Assembly: GCF_011751885.2 (NCBI RefSeq)
Contig: NZ_CP061771.1
Span: 1,984,001 to 2,048,000 of the forward strand
Origin: Salinibacterium sp. ZJ450
Lineage (GTDB): Bacteria; Actinomycetota; Actinomycetes; Actinomycetales; Microbacteriaceae
Reading direction: 5' to 3'
DNA: 64,000 nucleotides
Shown: positions 33,454 to 42,146 of the stretch, piece by piece
Layout of the letters: the number at the start of each line of letters is the position of its first letter
How positions within the stretch are numbered: position 1 is the first letter of the stretch
Position numbers and translations under genes: made by a program
The notes under the pieces: generated by a model
Told to the model about the DNA's origin: nothing
Databases searched by the model: none
What the model saw: only the letters and a program-made list of their open reading frames with translations

Positions 33454-33936
33454 CTAGCGTCCCCGATTGATGAGGCGCACGTGGCGTGGGGCTCGTCCGC
33501 CGACGAACGAGATCGCGGGGTCGACGATGAAGCTCTTCCGCAACGCCTCCCGCCCGATGAGCATGCGGAAACCCATCGAGTCCCGGTTGCTCAGGGTCAT
33601 CTCGGCGGTCACGGTGCGCCCCAGGATGGCGACATCCATCAGCACGACGATCCGCTCCTCAGCGTGCCCAGAGGAACTGCGCACGGTGCGCCGGTCGTGG
33701 ATCGGGCACTCGACGCTGACGGCGTCGTCGTCGGAATCCTGCCAGGGGTGTACCCAGAACCGCACCCGCTCGGTGCCGGCGTCGGCGTCGCCTGTCACCT
33801 CGACGTCGAACGCGTGGATCGTCGAGGTGCGGGCGCCGGTGTCGAGTTTCGCCTTGATCCACGGCACGCCGATTCCCGGCAGGCTCACCCACTCGCGCCA
33901 TCCGGCGATGGTGCTTGAATGGGGAGGTTGTCTCAT
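33454..33936 (-). CDS. Retropepsin-like peptidase (RimB / ATP-dependent zinc protease family)
   Basis: The 160-residue protein has the aspartic-protease-like L-D-T-G-A-R-T-S motif (Asp32), W-V-H-P and the conserved M-L-I-G-R-E-A-L segment. In gamma-proteobacteria the homologue RimB trims poly-glutamate added by RimK. The gene is divergent from a RimK-type ligase with only 24 bp between starts, which strongly suggests a shared pathway. Automatic annotation often calls it an ATP-dependent zinc protease, but no ATPase or zinc motif is visible. Confidence 0.83.
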   Translation of the reverse strand: MRQPPHSSTIAGWREWVSLPGIGVPWIKAKLDTGARTSTIHAFDVEVTGDADAGTERVRFWVHPWQDSDDDAVSVECPIHDRRTVRSSSGHAEERIVVLMDVAILGRTVTAEMTLSNRDSMGFRMLIGREALRKSFIVDPAISFVGGRAPRHVRLINRGR

Positions 33937-33960
33937 TCCACTATCTTCTCAGGGGCGTTC

Positions 33961-35151
33961 ATGAAACTGGCTATTCTTTCGCGAGCGCCGCATTCGTATT
34001 CCACGCAGCGCCTGCGCGCTGCGGCCGTGCAGCGGGGGCACCAGGTCAAGGTGCTGAACACGTTGCGCTTCGCCATCGACCTGACCGGACCCGAGCCCGA
34101 CCTGCACTTTCGCGGGCGTCCGCTGTCCAGTTACGACGCTATCCTGCCGCGGATCGGCAACTCGATCACCTATTTCGGCACCGCCGTGGTGCGCCAGTTC
34201 GAGCAGATGGACGTCTACACGCCGAACACCTCGAACGGCATCAGTAACGCACGCGACAAGCTTCGGGCGACCCAGATCCTGTCCCGACACAATATCGGGA
34301 TGCCGGCGACGGCGTTCGTGCGCAATCGGGCCGACGTGCGCCCGGCGATCGAGCGGGTGGGGGGCGCGCCCGTGGTGATCAAACTGCTCGAGGGCACCCA
34401 GGGCATCGGCGTGATCCTCGCGCCGGAGGCGAAGGTCGCCGAGGCGATCATTGAAACCCTGCACTCGACGAACCAGAACGTGCTGATTCAGCGGTTCATT
34501 GCCGAGAGCCGGGGCCGCGACATCCGTGCCCTCGTCGTCGGCGATCGGGTGGTCGCCGCGATGCGGCGCAGCGCGAACGGTGACGAGTTCCGGTCGAACG
34601 TGCACCGCGGCGGTTCGGTCGAACCGGTCGAGCTGACCCCGGAGTACACCCGGGCGGCGGTGCGATCTGCGCAGATCATGGGGCTCAAGGTCGCCGGTGT
34701 CGACATGCTCGAGGGCGAGGACGGGCCGCTGGTGATGGAAGTGAACTCGTCGCCGGGCCTGCAGGGCATCGAGTCCGCGACCAAGCTCGACGTGGCCGGC
34801 GCGATCATCGACTACATCTCGAACGAGGTCGCCTTCCCCGACATCGATGTGCGCCAGCGGCTCGCCGTCTCGACCGGCTACGGTGTCGCCGAGCTCCTCG
34901 TGCATGGCGCGGCCGACGTGGTCGGTCAGGCGCTCGGCGAGTCCGGCCTGTCGGAGCGGGACATCACCGTGCTGACCCTGCACCGCGGCACGCAGGTGAT
35001 CCCGAACCCGCGTCGCAGTGAGGTGCTGCAGGCCGGCGACCGGCTGCTCTGCTTCGGCAAGCTCGAAGAGATGCGATCGATGATCCCCAACCGCCGTCGG
35101 CGCCGCGCCAAGGTGCGCAAACTGCCCGCGCCGCCGATCATCCCGGCATAA
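33961..35151 (+). CDS. RimK-type ATP-grasp ligase with C-terminal RCK_C (TrkA_C) domain
   Basis: The 396-residue protein has the RimK N-terminal domain (residues 1-95, M-K-L-A-I-L-S-R), then the ATP-grasp with P-V-V-I-K-L-L-E-G-T-Q-G-I-G-V (137-151) and E-V-N-S-S-P-G-L-Q-G-I-E (260-271). Residues 302-376 form a separate RCK_C/TrkA_C-like fold (V-A-E-L-L-V...G-T-Q-V-I-P-N-P-R...L-Q-A-G-D-R-L-L-C-F-G). RimK adds glutamates to S6; this domain usually senses nucleotides in ion channels. AGGGG precedes ATG 33961 by 7 nt. The tail is basic. Confidence 0.88.
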   Translation: MKLAILSRAPHSYSTQRLRAAAVQRGHQVKVLNTLRFAIDLTGPEPDLHFRGRPLSSYDAILPRIGNSITYFGTAVVRQFEQMDVYTPNTSNGISNARDKLRATQILSRHNIGMPATAFVRNRADVRPAIERVGGAPVVIKLLEGTQGIGVILAPEAKVAEAIIETLHSTNQNVLIQRFIAESRGRDIRALVVGDRVVAAMRRSANGDEFRSNVHRGGSVEPVELTPEYTRAAVRSAQIMGLKVAGVDMLEGEDGPLVMEVNSSPGLQGIESATKLDVAGAIIDYISNEVAFPDIDVRQRLAVSTGYGVAELLVHGAADVVGQALGESGLSERDITVLTLHRGTQVIPNPRRSEVLQAGDRLLCFGKLEEMRSMIPNRRRRRAKVRKLPAPPIIPA

Positions 35152-35208
35152 GCAGACTGGGGGCTCGCCCGCCCGGCCGGATCGCTCTAGATTGACGCTG
35201 GCGACGCG

Positions 35209-35364
35209 ATGTCGACCCGAGGAGGTTCACATGGCCCCGCCGCGATCTATTTCGTCTCGGTCTCGGACGGCTCATTCTGGGGCGTGGTTCTCGGACTGCT
35301 GCAAGCAATCGTCTGGCCCGTGTACGTGGTCTACCACTCGCTGCTGCTGTTGCTCGGCGGCTAG
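35209..35364 (+). CDS. Possible 51-aa hydrophobic small protein
   Basis: From ATG 35209 a frame runs to TAG 35364 with a strongly hydrophobic, aromatic second half (I-Y-F-V-S-V...V-V-L-G-L-L-Q-A-I-V-W-P-V-Y-V-V-Y-H-S). That is typical of real small membrane proteins. However, a good GAGGAGG site (35218-35224) points to ATG 35231, which is in another frame. Either the start is ATG 35209 without a binding site, or an insertion or deletion has shifted the original start. Unrecognised family. Confidence 0.4.
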   Translation: MSTRGGSHGPAAIYFVSVSDGSFWGVVLGLLQAIVWPVYVVYHSLLLLLGG

Positions 35365-35390
35365 GTTAGGCGCCTGGGTTTAACGAGCAA

Positions 35391-35418
35391 AGCCCCGGAA
35401 TCGTGAGATTCCGGGGCT
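35391..35418 (-). terminator. Terminator of the tRNA-Ala transcript
   Basis: A perfect 12-bp stem (35391-35402 with 35407-35418) with a GTGA/TCAC loop lies just downstream of the tRNA on the minus strand and is followed by TTTGCT. It also faces the end of the rimK side, so it may act in both directions. Confidence 0.8.
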
Positions 35419-35424
35419 TCTGGG

Positions 35425-35497
35425 TGGATCTGAGGGGACTCGAACCCCTGACCCCCTGCATGCCATGCAGGTGCGCTACCAGCTGCGCCACAGACCC
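35425..35497 (-). tRNA. tRNA-Ala(GGC)
   Basis: The 73-nt cloverleaf on the minus strand has a 7-bp acceptor stem (GGGTCTG with CAGATCC, one G-T pair), discriminator A, and a D-arm with GGCGCAGC-TGGTA. The anticodon arm is CCTGC-ATGGCAT-GCAGG with anticodon GGC, and the T-arm GGTTCGAGTCCC is intact. CCA is not encoded. Confidence 0.95.
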
Positions 35498-35570
35498 TTT
35501 CGGTGCTGCCTCCGTAGAAGCAACTCATCTAGATTACTACATCCTTGAGGCACTCATGAACACCGGACGG

Positions 35571-35605
35571 CGGATGCCCCGAGCCGAGGTGGCTCGGGGC
35601 ATCCG
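35571..35605. terminator. Terminator after metQ
   Basis: A perfect 15-bp stem (35571-35585 with 35591-35605) with a 5-nt loop begins 6 bp after the metQ stop. It is the strongest hairpin in the window and ends the metNIQ operon. Confidence 0.85.
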
Positions 35606-35610
35606 GAAGG

Positions 35611-36447
35611 CTACTTCGCGACCGGGATCATCTGGTCGCCGTAGGTCTCTTCCATGTACGCCTGCGTCTCGTCGGAGAGCAGCAGCTCGTAGAGCTTCTG
35701 CACCCGCGGGTCGTCTTCCAGCTCGGAGGTAGTGGCCAGCACGTTGAAGTACTTGCTGCCCTGGCCCTCGACCAGGATCGCGTCGTCGAGCTTCAGGCCG
35801 GCGGGGAGGGCGAACGAGATCGTGACGAACGCGGCGTCGACGTCGGGCAGCACACCCGGCAGCGAGGCGTTCTCGGCCTCGACGAACTCGAAGTCGTGCG
35901 GGTTGTCGGTGATGTCAGCGACCACGGTGGGATGCTCTGTGGTCTCGATCAGGCCTTCTGCGGCCAGCATCTCGAGCGCACGGCCCTCGTTGGTCGGGTC
36001 ATCCGGAATCGCGATCTTCGCGCCGTCCTCGAGTTCGTCGATCGAGGTGACCTTATCGCTATAGAACGCGGCGACCGGCAGGTAAACCTCGCCTACGCTG
36101 ACCAGGTCGGTGCCGGATGCCTCGTTGTAGTTCTTCAGGAACGTCTCGTTCTGGAACAGGTTGGCGTCGATCGAGCCCTCCGCCAGCGCCGTGTTCGGCG
36201 TGTTGAAATCGGTGAACTCGGTCCACTCGATGTCTAGGCCGGCGTCGGCGGCAGCGTTCTCGTCGAGCCAGGTGAGCAGCTCACCAGCGGGGACCGCGAG
36301 GGCGCCGACGTTGATCGTGCCGAGGCTGCCGTCGGTCGGCGCGTCGGACTCGGTGGACGAGGTCGATGCGCAGGAGGCCAGTGAAACGGTGAGTGCTGCG
36401 GCAACAGCGGCACCAGCAAGGCGCTTGCTGCGAACAGTGAACTGCAT
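35611..36447 (-). CDS. metQ: Methionine ABC transporter substrate-binding lipoprotein MetQ
   Basis: The 278-residue protein has a lipoprotein signal (basic start, hydrophobic core, V-S-L-A-S-C lipobox) and the NlpA/MetQ signatures I-N-V-G-A-L-A-V-P, L-F-Q-N-E-T-F-L-K-N-Y and K-I-A-I-P-D-D-P-T-N-E-G-R-A-L. The start at 36447 has GAAAGAAG 6 nt upstream; ATG 36462 is less likely. It is the last gene of metN-metI-metQ and delivers methionine to the transporter. Confidence 0.9.
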   Translation of the reverse strand: MQFTVRSKRLAGAAVAAALTVSLASCASTSSTESDAPTDGSLGTINVGALAVPAGELLTWLDENAAADAGLDIEWTEFTDFNTPNTALAEGSIDANLFQNETFLKNYNEASGTDLVSVGEVYLPVAAFYSDKVTSIDELEDGAKIAIPDDPTNEGRALEMLAAEGLIETTEHPTVVADITDNPHDFEFVEAENASLPGVLPDVDAAFVTISFALPAGLKLDDAILVEGQGSKYFNVLATTSELEDDPRVQKLYELLLSDETQAYMEETYGDQMIPVAK

Positions 36448-36511
36448 GATTGCTTCTTTCATGTGGTGGAGGTTGACCGTGCCCGTGATGCTGACTTCGG
36501 GCGCGGGTGGT

Positions 36512-36530
36512 GGGGCGGCAGCGCCGCCCC
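36512..36530 (-). terminator. Intercistronic hairpin between metI and metQ
   Basis: An 8-bp GC stem (36512-36519 with 36523-36530) with an AGC loop lies in the 85-bp gap between metI and metQ. It could attenuate or protect the transcript, giving different amounts of MetQ and MetI. No T run follows. Confidence 0.5.
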
Positions 36531-36532
36531 GG

Positions 36533-37288
36533 TCACGCGGGGACGTCAGCGGCTATCTTGTCTCGGACTGTCGTCGCAGAGGCACTGCCCCGGTGAGCCA
36601 ACCGCCGGGCAAGCCGCGCTGCTATGCCCTGCAAAACCATGACGATCACGAAGATGATGATGATCACCGTGATCATGTGGATGACGCTGTACCGCTGGTA
36701 GCCGTAGCGGAGCGCCACCGAGCCCAACCCGCCGCCGGCCACAACACCGACCATCGCGGAGAAGTTGATGATCGAGGTGACCGTGGTCGCGAGGCCGAGG
36801 ATCATCGGTGACAGCGCCTCCGGCACCAGGACCTTGCTGATGATCTGCCAGCGCGTGGCGCCGAGCGACTCCGCCGCCTCCACGAGTCCGGCGTCGACCT
36901 CCTTTATCGCGATCTCCACCATGCGGGCGAAGAACGGGATGGCGACCGCCGACAGCGGCACGATCGCGGCCGTGCTGCCGATCGAGGTGCCCACAACCAG
37001 TCGGGTGAACGGGATCAACGCGACCATGAGGATCACGAACGGCACACTGCGGCCGAGGTTCACCACGAACTCGAGCACGCGGTTCAGGATCCGGCCGACC
37101 GGCTGGGATCCGAACGGCTTCTCCAGGATTCCGCCGGTTTCGGTGGTGACCAGCACCACGCCGAGCGGAAGGCCGATCAGCACGGTGAGGAGCAGGGCGA
37201 AGAACACCATGTACAGCGTTTCGCCGGTGGCGATGAGCAGGACCTCGAACAGTTCCGCCCAGAACCCGGGAGCGTTCGGATCGATCAT
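36533..37288 (-). CDS. metI: Methionine ABC transporter permease MetI
   Basis: The 251-residue membrane protein has five or more helices and the EAA loop E-A-A-E-S-L-G-A-T-R-W-Q (about residues 136-147). It also has the family segments N-L-G-R-S-V-P-F and N-F-S-A-M-V-G. It overlaps metN by 4 bp (ATGA). The N-terminus is a little longer than in E. coli MetI. Confidence 0.92.
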   Translation of the reverse strand: MIDPNAPGFWAELFEVLLIATGETLYMVFFALLLTVLIGLPLGVVLVTTETGGILEKPFGSQPVGRILNRVLEFVVNLGRSVPFVILMVALIPFTRLVVGTSIGSTAAIVPLSAVAIPFFARMVEIAIKEVDAGLVEAAESLGATRWQIISKVLVPEALSPMILGLATTVTSIINFSAMVGVVAGGGLGSVALRYGYQRYSVIHMITVIIIIFVIVMVLQGIAARLARRLAHRGSASATTVRDKIAADVPA

Positions 37289-38277
37289 GCGGCACCTCCG
37301 GAAACCTCGACGAGCAGACCTTGACTGCGCAGATCTTCGATCGCTGCCGCATTCGTCTGGGCTGACCCCGGCAGTTGGAGCCGGGTGCGCCCGGCCTGGT
37401 TGCCGCCGATGGTTTCGATCGCGGCGCCGAGGATGCTGATGTCGAGCCCGTAAGTGCGGGCAAGCTGCGAGATCACCGGACGGTCGGCGGATCCGCCGCT
37501 GAAGGTGATGTCGATGATGGTGTCGCCATCGTGCGGCGGGATCTGCCCGAGCGGGAACAGGTCACGGGCGAGACGCGAGCCGGGGGTGGAGATAAGCGAG
37601 ACGATCTTGCCCTGCTCGATGACTCGGCCGCCCTCGAGCATGGCCGCGGAGTCACAGATGCTCTTCACGACATCCATCTCGTGGGTGATCAGCAGCACCG
37701 TCAGATTCAGTTCACGGTTGAGCTGCTTGATGAGCTCGAGAATTGACCGGGTGGTCTCCGGGTCGAGGGCGGATGTCGCTTCGTCAGACAGCAGCACGCG
37801 CGGGTTGCCGGCGAGGGCGCGGGCGATGCCCACGCGCTGCTTCTGTCCTCCGGAGAGCTCAGCGGGGTACGAGGCGGCCTTGGCCGCGAGACCGACCAGG
37901 TCGAGGATCTCGAGGGAGCGGCCTCGTCGTTCGACAGCGGGCACGCCGGTGATCTCGAGGCCAAGCTCCACGTTGGCGAGCACGGTACGACCGCTCAGCA
38001 GGTTGAAGTGCTGGAAGACCATGCCGATGTTGCGGCGGGCCGATCGCAGCTCGCCGCTCGTGAGTGTGGTGAGTTCCTGCCCGTCAACCGTGACCGTGCC
38101 ACTGTCGGGGCGCTCGAGCAGGTTGATCAGGCGCACGAGGGTGCTCTTACCCGCGCCACTCTGGCCGATGACGCCGAAGACCTCGCCTTCTGCCACCTCC
38201 AGGCTGACGTCGCTGAGCGCGGCGACTGCGGAGTCGCCTGACCCGTAGGTCTTGGAAACGTGGCTAACGGAGATCAC
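37285..38277 (-). CDS. metN: Methionine ABC transporter ATP-binding protein MetN
   Basis: The 330-residue protein has Walker A G-Q-S-G-A-G-K-S-T, signature L-S-G-G-Q-K-Q-R-V, Walker B V-L-L-S-D-E-A-T-S and switch H (I-T-H-E-M). A C-terminal NIL-type domain (residues about 250-325, I-D-I-T-F-S-G and later G-Q-A-G-R-T-R-L-Q-L equivalents) binds methionine for feedback inhibition. No SAM riboswitch fits in the 51-bp leader gap upstream. Confidence 0.92.
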   Translation of the reverse strand: MISVSHVSKTYGSGDSAVAALSDVSLEVAEGEVFGVIGQSGAGKSTLVRLINLLERPDSGTVTVDGQELTTLTSGELRSARRNIGMVFQHFNLLSGRTVLANVELGLEITGVPAVERRGRSLEILDLVGLAAKAASYPAELSGGQKQRVGIARALAGNPRVLLSDEATSALDPETTRSILELIKQLNRELNLTVLLITHEMDVVKSICDSAAMLEGGRVIEQGKIVSLISTPGSRLARDLFPLGQIPPHDGDTIIDITFSGGSADRPVISQLARTYGLDISILGAAIETIGGNQAGRTRLQLPGSAQTNAAAIEDLRSQGLLVEVSGGAA

Positions 38278-38328
38278 AAATGCCTGAAATTTTCTGTGCG
38301 GGCGGGCACTGTCGTGCAGTGCCGGCGG

Positions 38329-38709
38329 TCAGGACTCGGTGGAGCCGTGCACTGGCAACTCGAGCGGGACGACGGGGCAGTCTTTCCACAGGCGTTCGAG
38401 GGCGTAGTACATCCGGTCTTCCTCGTGGAAGACGTGCACCACGATGTCGCCGAAGTCGAGCAGCACCCAGCGGCCCTCTGAGCGGCCCTCGCGGCGCAGG
38501 GGCTTTGCCCCGGCCTCGATCATCTTGTCTTCGATTTCACCGGCGATGGCCAGCACGTTGCGCTCGTTGCGACCGGTGACGAGCAGGAAGGCGTCGGTGA
38601 GGGGCAGCGGGCCGCTCACATCGAGGGCAACGAGATCGTCGCCCTGTTTGCTGTCGGCGGCCGCAGCCGCGACCTGGAGAAGTTCGATTGCGCGCGCAGA
38701 TGCAGTCAC
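38329..38709 (-). CDS. rsfS: Ribosome silencing factor RsfS (Iojap)
   Basis: The 126-residue protein has the Iojap core: D-A-F-L-L-V-T-G-R-N-E-R-N-V-L-A-I-A, E-G-R-S-E-G-R-W-V-L-L-D-F-G-D-I-V-V-H-V-F, and Y-Y-A-L-E-R-L-W-K-D. It binds L14 on the large subunit and blocks subunit joining when nutrients are scarce. It follows the nadD/orf block on the same strand, the usual actinobacterial order. Confidence 0.94.
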   Translation of the reverse strand: MTASARAIELLQVAAAAADSKQGDDLVALDVSGPLPLTDAFLLVTGRNERNVLAIAGEIEDKMIEAGAKPLRREGRSEGRWVLLDFGDIVVHVFHEEDRMYYALERLWKDCPVVPLELPVHGSTES

Positions 38710-38757
38710 GGGGTCCTTAAGGGGAGAGTTCGGGAAGAGGTCATGACGGAAACCCGT

Positions 38758-40029
38758 CTAGAAAATGCCGCTGACAACGCCCAGGATGACGAGGCCCACC
38801 ACGACAACAGCCATGGCGGATGCGGTGATGGCGAGCACGGCGAGCATCTTGTTGCCGCCGCTCGGCCGTTTGGCCTGGATCATGCCGCGCGTGGCGGTGT
38901 GCGTGCTGATGGCGTGGCTGGCGCGCACCGGAACGGAGTCGGTAGTGCCGATCTCGTGGTCTTCGGCGTCGATCAGCCGGTCGATCTCGATGTCGTCAAG
39001 GATCGGGCGGTGACCAGGAATCGCACTGTAGCCGCGGCTGAGGTCCATGCTGCCGGTGATCAGGATCTCGCCGGTCCCGTCGAGCGAGCGCGGCAGGTCG
39101 GCGTGCGTGGGCACGGTGGGCATCACGAGTGCGTTCGCGGTGTGATGTGAGCCGCCGCCATCGTGGATGATCTGCTCGAACAGTTCGGCGGCGCTCGGCG
39201 ACGGCGTGGTCGGGAGCACGCGGGTTGCCTCGGCCGAGACCGGAACGCGCGACACCGGCGCGGCCGGCGCGGGAACCGGAGCCGCGGGCGCGGGTCGGGT
39301 GGGTGCGGATGCCGGCGCGGAGGCCGGGATAACGGTCGGTGCGACCGCCTGCGCGGCGATCACTACCGGCGGCACAGCGGGTGCTATCGGTGCGGCGACC
39401 GCCGGTGCGAGTGCGGGCGATGCGGGTGCGGGTGCCGGCGGCGTCGGGCGAGCCGGTGCCTCCGGTACGACCGTCTCCGGGATCCGCGAGATCGGCACGG
39501 CGCCGAGCGTGTGCGGGGCCGGCTGTTCTGGCTCAATCAGGGCGGGGGCCGGGCGGCTCGCCGCCTCCTCTGCCTGCCGACGGGCGCGCAGTTCGCGTCG
39601 GGTCAGCCCTGCCTCAGAGGGATCGGCTGCCGGAGCCTCCGACACGGTCGCGGCCGGGGCTTCGGCAGCAGGCGCGTCAACCTTGCGCAGCCCGGGAACA
39701 GCCGTCAGCACGGGCGCGGCGGCCTGGGTGTGGTAGGTCAGCGGGCTGGCATCGACGGATGTCGCGGTGCTGAGCGCTGTGGTCGAGCGTGCGGCCTCGG
39801 GGCTGAAGTCACGGGCCCGGTAGCCGGGCTGTTGGATGGTGCTGGTTACGTGGGAGACGGGGGCGGGCAGTCCGGCGGGGCGGGTATTGTCGCGCCGCTC
39901 GCTGTCTGGCTCGGGGTGGTTCGACGCACGCGCGCCTGAATCGAGAGTCTCGTGCTGCGGTGCGTTCATTCGTTCGTTCTCCCGCGCGGCACGCCTGCTG
40001 TGCGGAGGTCGATCCTGATACACCGTCAC
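38758..40029 (-). CDS. Ala/Pro-rich protein with single C-terminal membrane helix, between nadD and rsfS
   Basis: The 423-residue protein is mostly disordered-looking: acidic/basic N-terminus, a segment [10 protein letters not shown], then a long Ala/Pro/Val tract (residues about 160-280). A more conserved-looking stretch ([21 protein letters not shown]) precedes a single C-terminal transmembrane helix. It starts at GTG 40029 overlapping the nadD stop, with GGAG 6 nt upstream. A tail-anchored or cell-envelope role is likely; no named function. Confidence 0.75.
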   Translation of the reverse strand: MTVYQDRPPHSRRAARENERMNAPQHETLDSGARASNHPEPDSERRDNTRPAGLPAPVSHVTSTIQQPGYRARDFSPEAARSTTALSTATSVDASPLTYHTQAAAPVLTAVPGLRKVDAPAAEAPAATVSEAPAADPSEAGLTRRELRARRQAEEAASRPAPALIEPEQPAPHTLGAVPISRIPETVVPEAPARPTPPAPAPASPALAPAVAAPIAPAVPPVVIAAQAVAPTVIPASAPASAPTRPAPAAPVPAPAAPVSRVPVSAEATRVLPTTPSPSAAELFEQIIHDGGGSHHTANALVMPTVPTHADLPRSLDGTGEILITGSMDLSRGYSAIPGHRPILDDIEIDRLIDAEDHEIGTTDSVPVRASHAISTHTATRGMIQAKRPSGGNKMLAVLAITASAMAVVVVGLVILGVVSGIF

Positions 40030-40628
40030 CTGTTACTCCGATAGAGATGGTGCTTCGAGATGTATTGCACTACACCGTCGGGCACCAAGTACCACACTGG
40101 AAATCCCCGATTCACACGGTTCCGACAATCAGTGGACGAGATGGCCAGCGCCGGAACCTCCAGAGAGCTTACGCCCTGCTCGGGCAAACCGCTAATGCTG
40201 AGGTTGTGCCCCGGACGCGACACCGCCACGAAGTGGGCGAGCGCCCACAGCTCCTCCATGTCTTTCCACTCGAAGATCTGGGCGATGGCGTCGGCCCCCG
40301 AGATGAAGAACAGCTCGGCGTCTGGTCGCTCGGCACGCACGTCGCGCAGGGTGTCGATGGTGAAGGTGGCGCCCTTGCGCTCCAGGTCGACACGGCTGAC
40401 GGTGAAGCGTGGGTTCGAGGCGGTGGCGATCACGGTCATCAGGTAGCGGTGCTCCCCCGAGGTGATCTCGGTCTTCATCCACGGTCGTCCGGTGGGGACG
40501 AAGATGACCTCGTCGAGGTCGAACTGCTGCTGCACCTCACTCGCGGCCACGAGGTGGCCGTGGTGGATCGGATCAAAGGTGCCACCCATGACGCCGATGC
40601 GCGGCCGTCGTGCGACGGTCTCAGCCAT
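40026..40628 (-). CDS. nadD: Nicotinate-nucleotide adenylyltransferase NadD
   Basis: The 200-residue protein has the nucleotidyltransferase motif [12 protein letters not shown] (residues 15-26), [10 protein letters not shown], and the second motif I-S-S-T-D-C-R (I-S-S-T-x-x-R form). It converts nicotinate mononucleotide and ATP to deamido-NAD. It is translationally coupled to the downstream Ala/Pro-rich gene. Confidence 0.95.
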   Translation of the reverse strand: MAETVARRPRIGVMGGTFDPIHHGHLVAASEVQQQFDLDEVIFVPTGRPWMKTEITSGEHRYLMTVIATASNPRFTVSRVDLERKGATFTIDTLRDVRAERPDAELFFISGADAIAQIFEWKDMEELWALAHFVAVSRPGHNLSISGLPEQGVSSLEVPALAISSTDCRNRVNRGFPVWYLVPDGVVQYISKHHLYRSNR

Positions 40629-40639
40629 CGACGGGCAAC

Positions 40640-40837
40640 CTAGTGGTGGCCGGCTTGGGAACCGCGCTTCGCTGACTTGGCACTGTGGCGGTTGGCCACG
40701 TCACGGTAACTGAAGGTCACCATCGCGAGCACGATGAACAGCAACGCGATGCCGCCGGCAATAACGGGCGCCGGGGCGAACAGTGGCGCGAGTTCGTGGC
40801 CCTCGGAAGCGGTCACGACAGTAGCGAGCAGCGACAT
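40640..40837 (-). CDS. Small membrane protein, 65 aa
   Basis: The protein has one hydrophobic helix (about residues 22-44) and a basic, His-rich C-terminus ([11 protein letters not shown]). ATG 40837 has GGAG 7 nt upstream; an upstream extension has no family-like content. Located between proA and nadD, co-directional with both. Unknown function. Confidence 0.7.
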   Translation of the reverse strand: MSLLATVVTASEGHELAPLFAPAPVIAGGIALLFIVLAMVTFSYRDVANRHSAKSAKRGSQAGHH

Positions 40838-40868
40838 GGTTGAATCTCCGTTCAAGTCTTTCTCGAGT

Positions 40869-42137
40869 CTAGCCGCGAACTTGACCGGATCCGCGCACAA
40901 CCCACTTGGTACTGGTCAACTCGCCGAGCCCCATCGGGCCCCGCGCGTGCAGTTTCTGGGTCGAAATCCCCACCTCGGCACCGAAACCGAACTCGCCACC
41001 GTCGGTGAAGCGGGTCGAGGCGTTCACCATGACCACCGCGGAGTCGATCTCGGCGAGGAATCGGTCGCTGTTCGCCAGGTCGTTGGTGATGATCGATTCG
41101 GTGTGCCCGGTCGAGTACCGGCGGATGTGCTGGATCGCCTCGTCGAGGGAGTCGACGACCTTGACCGAGACGTCCAGCGACATGTACTCGGTCGACCAAT
41201 CGTCTTCGGTTGCTGCAACCGCGTCCGGGAACAGCCTCAGGGTGGCGTCGTCGCCGTGCACGGTCACTGCCGACTCGCGCAGCGCCTGCAGCACCTCCGG
41301 CAGCAGCCGTTCTGCCGCGCCGGCGTGCACGAGCACCGTTTCGACAGCGTTGCACACGCTCGGCCGTTGCACCTTCGCGTTGCGGACGATGTCGACCGCC
41401 CACTCCTTGTTGGCGCTTTCGTCGATGTAGATGTGCACGACCCCAGCGCCGGTTTCGATCACGGGCACCTTCGATTCACGCACCACGGCGTCGATCAGGT
41501 TGGCGCTGCCGCGCGGGATCAGCACGTCCACGTAACCGCGGGCCTGCATCAACTGGGTTGCGCCGTCGCGACCGAACTCATCGATGGTCTGCACCGCCTC
41601 TGCGGGCAGTCCGGTTGCGGTGAGGGCTTCCTGGATCAGGGTGACGAGCACCCGGTTGGTGTTCTCCGCCGCGGATCCGCCGCGCAGCACCACGGCGTTG
41701 CCGCTCTTGAGCGCGAGCGCGGCGATGTCGATGGTCACGTTCGGCCGGGCCTCGTAGATGACACCGAGCACACCGAACGGCACGCGCACCTGCGAGATCT
41801 GCAAGCCGTTCGGCAGCGTCTTGCCGCGCACCGCCTCCCCGACCGGGTCGACGAGAGCGGCGATCTGCTCGACGGCGTCTGCCAGTCCACCGAGCCGGGC
41901 GGCGTCGAGGCGCAACCGGTCCTGCAGGCCCTCGGAGAGGCCGTTCTCGCGTCCGTTGGCCAGATCCAGCTCGTTGGCCGGGATGATCCGCTCGGCGTTC
42001 TCGCGCACCGCCGCGGCGATGGCGTGCAGCGCCGCGTTCTTCTGGGCGGTGGTGGATCCGGCGAGGATTCGGGAGGCGACGCGCGCGGCCTTCAGCTTGT
42101 CGGTGAGGCTGGGCGCGGCGACGGCGATGTCAGGCAT
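40869..42137 (-). CDS. proA: Gamma-glutamyl phosphate reductase ProA
   Basis: The 422-residue protein is a full-length member of the aldehyde-dehydrogenase-like family. It has N-G-L-Q-I-S-Q-V-R-V-P-F-G-V-L-G and the catalytic cysteine region R-P-S-V-C-N-A-V-E-T-V. It converts gamma-glutamyl phosphate to glutamate semialdehyde in proline synthesis and follows proB by 9 bp. Confidence 0.94.
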   Translation of the reverse strand: MPDIAVAAPSLTDKLKAARVASRILAGSTTAQKNAALHAIAAAVRENAERIIPANELDLANGRENGLSEGLQDRLRLDAARLGGLADAVEQIAALVDPVGEAVRGKTLPNGLQISQVRVPFGVLGVIYEARPNVTIDIAALALKSGNAVVLRGGSAAENTNRVLVTLIQEALTATGLPAEAVQTIDEFGRDGATQLMQARGYVDVLIPRGSANLIDAVVRESKVPVIETGAGVVHIYIDESANKEWAVDIVRNAKVQRPSVCNAVETVLVHAGAAERLLPEVLQALRESAVTVHGDDATLRLFPDAVAATEDDWSTEYMSLDVSVKVVDSLDEAIQHIRRYSTGHTESIITNDLANSDRFLAEIDSAVVMVNASTRFTDGGEFGFGAEVGISTQKLHARGPMGLGELTSTKWVVRGSGQVRG

Positions 42138-42146
42138 AACTCGATG

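Noticed and set aside
38278-38328. SAM or methionine riboswitch upstream of metN
   Set aside because: The gap is only 51 bp and holds one 7-bp hairpin; no room for a SAM aptamer.
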